Source: Malurus cyaneus samueli
Lineage: Eukaryota > Chordata > Aves > Passeriformes > Maluridae
NCBI GenBank assembly: GCA_009741485.1
Contig: CM019230.1
Location: 3,932,619-3,996,618, forward strand
Length of the DNA: 64,000 nucleotides
Reading direction: 5' to 3'
Made by a program: the position numbers and the translations under genes. Positions within the stretch are counted from its first letter, which is position 1, and the number at the start of each line of letters is the position of its first letter. The notes under the pieces are model-generated. The model was not told the origin of the DNA, did not search any database, and saw nothing but the letters and a program-made list of their open reading frames with translations. This document shows, in pieces, positions 60,503-64,000 of the stretch.

Positions 60503-63500
60503 GAGGGAAAATTTCTGCTTTAAAAGATTTAGCTATTTTAAAATGTAAAATAAAAGATCCATAAAGTAATGCAAACAAGTGAAACATTCACTTTGTAGGG
60601 AATTTTCTCTTTAAAAAATTATCCCTTTTTCTAATAAACCAGTAATTTATGTAATCCATATAAAACCACTAACACTCTTTCTTAGAGCTTTCCCAAGGCT
60701 TATTTTACTTTTATGTGAAGGATTAAAAATGGTGATGGTCCAGATCCTTCCACACTCCTATCTCCTGCCATAACCCAGCGAGCAGCAGCATCATTTGGGA
60801 TTTGCAGCACTCCTCTGGCTGCAGTGGAGCAGTGCCAGGCTGACAGATTCACTGCTCTGAATGCTGCACCATCTGATCTGGAGCTTGCTGAACGAGCCAT
60901 AAATCAAGCGATCTTTATGTTTCTAGACAAACATTTCAAGGAAAACAAGGATAAAGGGTCTCTATATGGAGCTATTTGTTCTATCCAGCCTCTTATCCAG
61001 GTTAATATTTTTGTTGGTTCACAATGAGCATATTGTGACCTGCCTGGGCTGCACAGGAGGATGCTTTATCCTTTCACAGGAACTCCAAGCTCTGTCCCTG
61101 TCTGTCACCCAGAAGAGGACCATGGGCACAAAATGCAGCTGAGCCACCATCCTCATCCTTGCTCTGCTGGTGATGCTGTTGTGCTCCAACCTACACCTAA
61201 AACAAGCAGAGGGAATATTTTACTCCTAAATAAGCCATGGTGCTTTAGTTTTGGATCCAGTTTCATGCTGGACACGGCACAGGAGCTCAGACGGCATTGC
61301 AGGCACAGCCTGAGGGGACACAGCTCCCCTCTCCACTCAAAGGAGCAGGGGGTGAAGTCTCCTCAAAGCAAATCCCCATACCTCCCCTCAACCCCCTATT
61401 TCTCTCTCAAATAATTCAGATGTTTCAGCCCTTCCAGACAAAAACTGGAGCTTTAAATTAAAATGTCATCTGTTAGTAAAGAAACGAAGCTATGTTTTTC
61501 ATTCCTGAGAAAGGACTCACTTATGCTTATAACTATGAGTTGCTAGTGATTAAGCAACTGGTATATTTTCACACTCATTAAAAGAAACACGGTGTGTTCG
61601 CCTTTCTAAGAAAAGGCATCTTGTTTGTAATACTGTAATACATTGGGAACACCTTCTAATTGGCTTCTAGTGCCCCTTGCCAAAATTCAGACACAAGTTT
61701 GTTTATTTACACAAGGAAAAAAATAAAACATTGTATAATTAGTCGAGTAATGGACTCCTAAATTCAGAAACTCAGAGGTATGCAAAACTGACGAACTTTT
61801 TAAGATTCCATTTTGGTTTATGAAATATCTCAATAGGTAGCCCAGACTGCATCATGGCTATTGTAGCAATGTGCTGCTCAATGTGGTGTTTGTGTCGAGA
61901 TGGAAAACTTTGACATGTTTGATTTTTATGCAAGTCAATTAACCTGTTTTTTAAAACTGTAAGGGCATGCTTTGCAAATAAGATTACTTACTATAAATTA
62001 TGAGAACATAGGGCTCCATTCAGACAAAAATGTTACACACCCCTTACACATGCATAAGTCTGCAGAATATAGTTCTGCACCCTGACAACTTATTCAGCGA
62101 GGGGTAGGAGCTTATTTTGGTCTATTCCACGGGGGCTTTCCTAAAAAGATACGAACAAAAGGGGATAGAGACTTAATTAGAATGTCTCTCTACACCCCAC
62201 CTTCCTTTGCACCACCCAGGCAATTCCAACGGGCCAAAACCTCTCCTTATGCGGTGAGGGAAGAATTTCTTTTTTCGGTGAAGTCAGCCCAGAGCAGAAT
62301 TAGCAATGGTATGTCCCCCTAACCACAGCACAGACAGACATTTGGCCATTCCCACCTGCGAGCTCTGCTCTCAGCACTCACTCAGGCACGCTCTATTGAC
62401 TGCAGGCCTGTCCATCTGTTAACACAACCTTCATTGTGCTTGGCCCCAGCTCAGCTGGGACCCTCACTGCAAAGCTTCAGGGCAAAGCTGTCCCTGGAAG
62501 AAATGACACTGAGCACCACAAATGACACACCACCAGCACAAATGAAGGTGGCAGGGGCGGTGCAGGCAGCACAAATCATTTTCCTTTTAGGCAACAGGTA
62601 TTTGGTTAAGATTTCTTGCTTGCAAAAGGCAGATTCTTGATGGGTGCATGAGAAATGCAGGATGTCTGTTTGGCACTCAAAATCCAACCTAAAGAGCTGC
62701 AGGGATGTTCTTGGGGCTCGGACGCAATGACAGTGCCAACACACACACAAAGCAAATCCAGAGACGAGTATGAGTCACAGAAAGAAAAACTCTGGAATTC
62801 TGTCCAGGTCCTTTCCACTTTTACACATGCAGAGAAACTCTACCTAAGCAAACCATCCCACTGATTACAGATGTGAGCAAGAATTGCTCTCGTGGAGAAA
62901 GGTCACTGGATCTGGAGCCTGCTTTATGCACACTGTGATACTAAGCCAACTCTTACAAAGCCCAAGACTTGTTAGGTTAAGGCACCAGAGACCACAACAG
63001 AGCATTTTATCTTCCTTGCCAGCTTCAGTGAGGGTAATGAAGTCATTTTTATTTGAGCATGACGTTAGATTGTTGGTTCTGATCTCGGGTCTGCAGCAGA
63101 TTCAGTCTGCATTGTAGATTACTCATTTCTTGAGGTGTCTTTTACTTAGACAAAAAGGTTAAAACAGGAAGAAATGATCGAGAAGGTTAAGGGAAAATGG
63201 CTTTCCTTGTCCTCTGGCCATATTTTTGACCATCTCCTGCACAGACTGTTTGCTATCAGAACTGACTTTCAGCTTGGAGCAGCAAACTCACACTTGTGGA
63301 AACAGTGGCAGACAAGCAGAGAAACATGTGTGCATTGATATATCCCGAAAAAGGCTAAAGCTCTTCCAGAGTTAGATTCCCATCACTGTGTTCAGAACAA
63401 GGGAAGCTGCCAGTGTGACCAGAAATCAGCCATTTATCAGAACTGACCTGCCACGTGTGGAACCACATGTCCCATTGCTCAGCAGAGCCAGTGTGGCTTT

Positions 63501-64000
63501 GTGCCCCCAGCAGCCTCAGGACGCCGGGTTTGCTGCTGTTCCTGGCAAAAAAACACTGTGGAAAGGCTGCAACAGAATCAGGGACTCATCACTCACAGTA
63601 TGGGTTGCTATGGACACCATTGAAGAAAAGCAAAATCATTTGAGAAAGAAATAAAAGACTCTTTTCCAGCAATAGTGACAGACACTCCAATAGGTTAGGG
63701 ATCCTGGTGGAATGCAAATCAACAGCACAGAGAAAAACTTGGACGTCGTGCAACTTTTAATATTCCTAGTGAAGGAGAGCAGGAGGCAATTCATGTAAAG
63801 CTGGCACACAGGATTTATACCAACACTTAGTGCTCCAACATCACACATTAATATCATGGGTAAGTCAGATAATACTTTTGTCTTGCAAATCTTTCCTCAC
63901 AAGATCTCAGCTCCAAGCCTTAAGTCACCTGAAGAGTCCATCCACACATTCCTGCTGGACCAAGAGATGGATTCCATGCTTGCAGAAAACCACCCAGCTC
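60503..64000. other. Gene-desert sequence to window end, no gene seen
   Basis: AT-rich unique sequence. The stretch 61440-62100 has many TAAT-type cores and no repeats, and could be conserved non-coding DNA. NOG, the next gene expected from mammalian order, is not present. Confidence 0.4.

Noticed and set aside
1..64000. NOG coding sequence, tRNA or rRNA genes, endogenous viral genes
   Set aside because: I looked for a long noggin-like frame, for clear RNA-gene signatures and for retroviral motifs and saw none.

Overview
The window looks like nuclear DNA from a bird or close sauropsid relative. Its coding exons are interrupted by canonical GT-AG introns. A truncated copy resembling the 3' end of a CR1 LINE, the dominant avian retroposon, lies near 4.06-4.41 kb. 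The two recognisable genes form a head-to-head pair known from vertebrates: DGKE (diacylglycerol kinase epsilon) on the minus strand, and the homolog of human C17orf67, a small secreted protein, on the plus strand. There is no operon, phage, CRISPR or bacterial signal.

Layout: 1-3.1 kb holds the first three coding exons of DGKE, which is cut by the window start. 2.7-4.0 kb is a CpG-rich promoter block that ends in a six-base-periodic, GC-rich minisatellite. 4.0-4.5 kb is the CR1 fragment, flanked by 50-base direct repeats. 5.5-6.4 kb holds two coding exons of C17orf67, a signal peptide exon and a conserved basic exon; I could not find its last exon.

From 6.4 kb to the end (about 57 kb) I find no convincing protein-coding exon. 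The open frames there are short, unconserved in appearance, or by-products of tandem repeats. In human the stretch beyond C17orf67 leads to NOG (noggin) across a gene desert, so this is probably the long last intron and 3' flank of C17orf67 plus part of that desert; NOG itself is not here. The desert holds several tandem arrays: an octamer array at 16.8 kb, a 28-base array at 19.9 kb, short repeats at 22-23 kb, a 1.1-kb array of a 20-21-base unit at 31.3-32.4 kb, and a compound pentanucleotide array at 44.3-44.8 kb. It also holds several old SINE-like relics of MIR type at 29.3, 41.4, 43.8 and 59.4 kb, and other old relics at 25.6, 40.8, 49.9 and 54.0 kb. An isolated CpG-rich patch at 44.2-45.1 kb has a near-consensus CTCF motif directly beside the pentanucleotide array, which makes it the best candidate for a regulatory or boundary element.

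I did not find a previously undescribed multi-gene system. The points most worth checking are the CTCF-motif/quadruplex-repeat patch, the retained SINE relics in a likely noggin regulatory desert, the large minisatellites, a His-to-Cys change in a DGKE zinc site, and a possible alternative 3' end of C17orf67.
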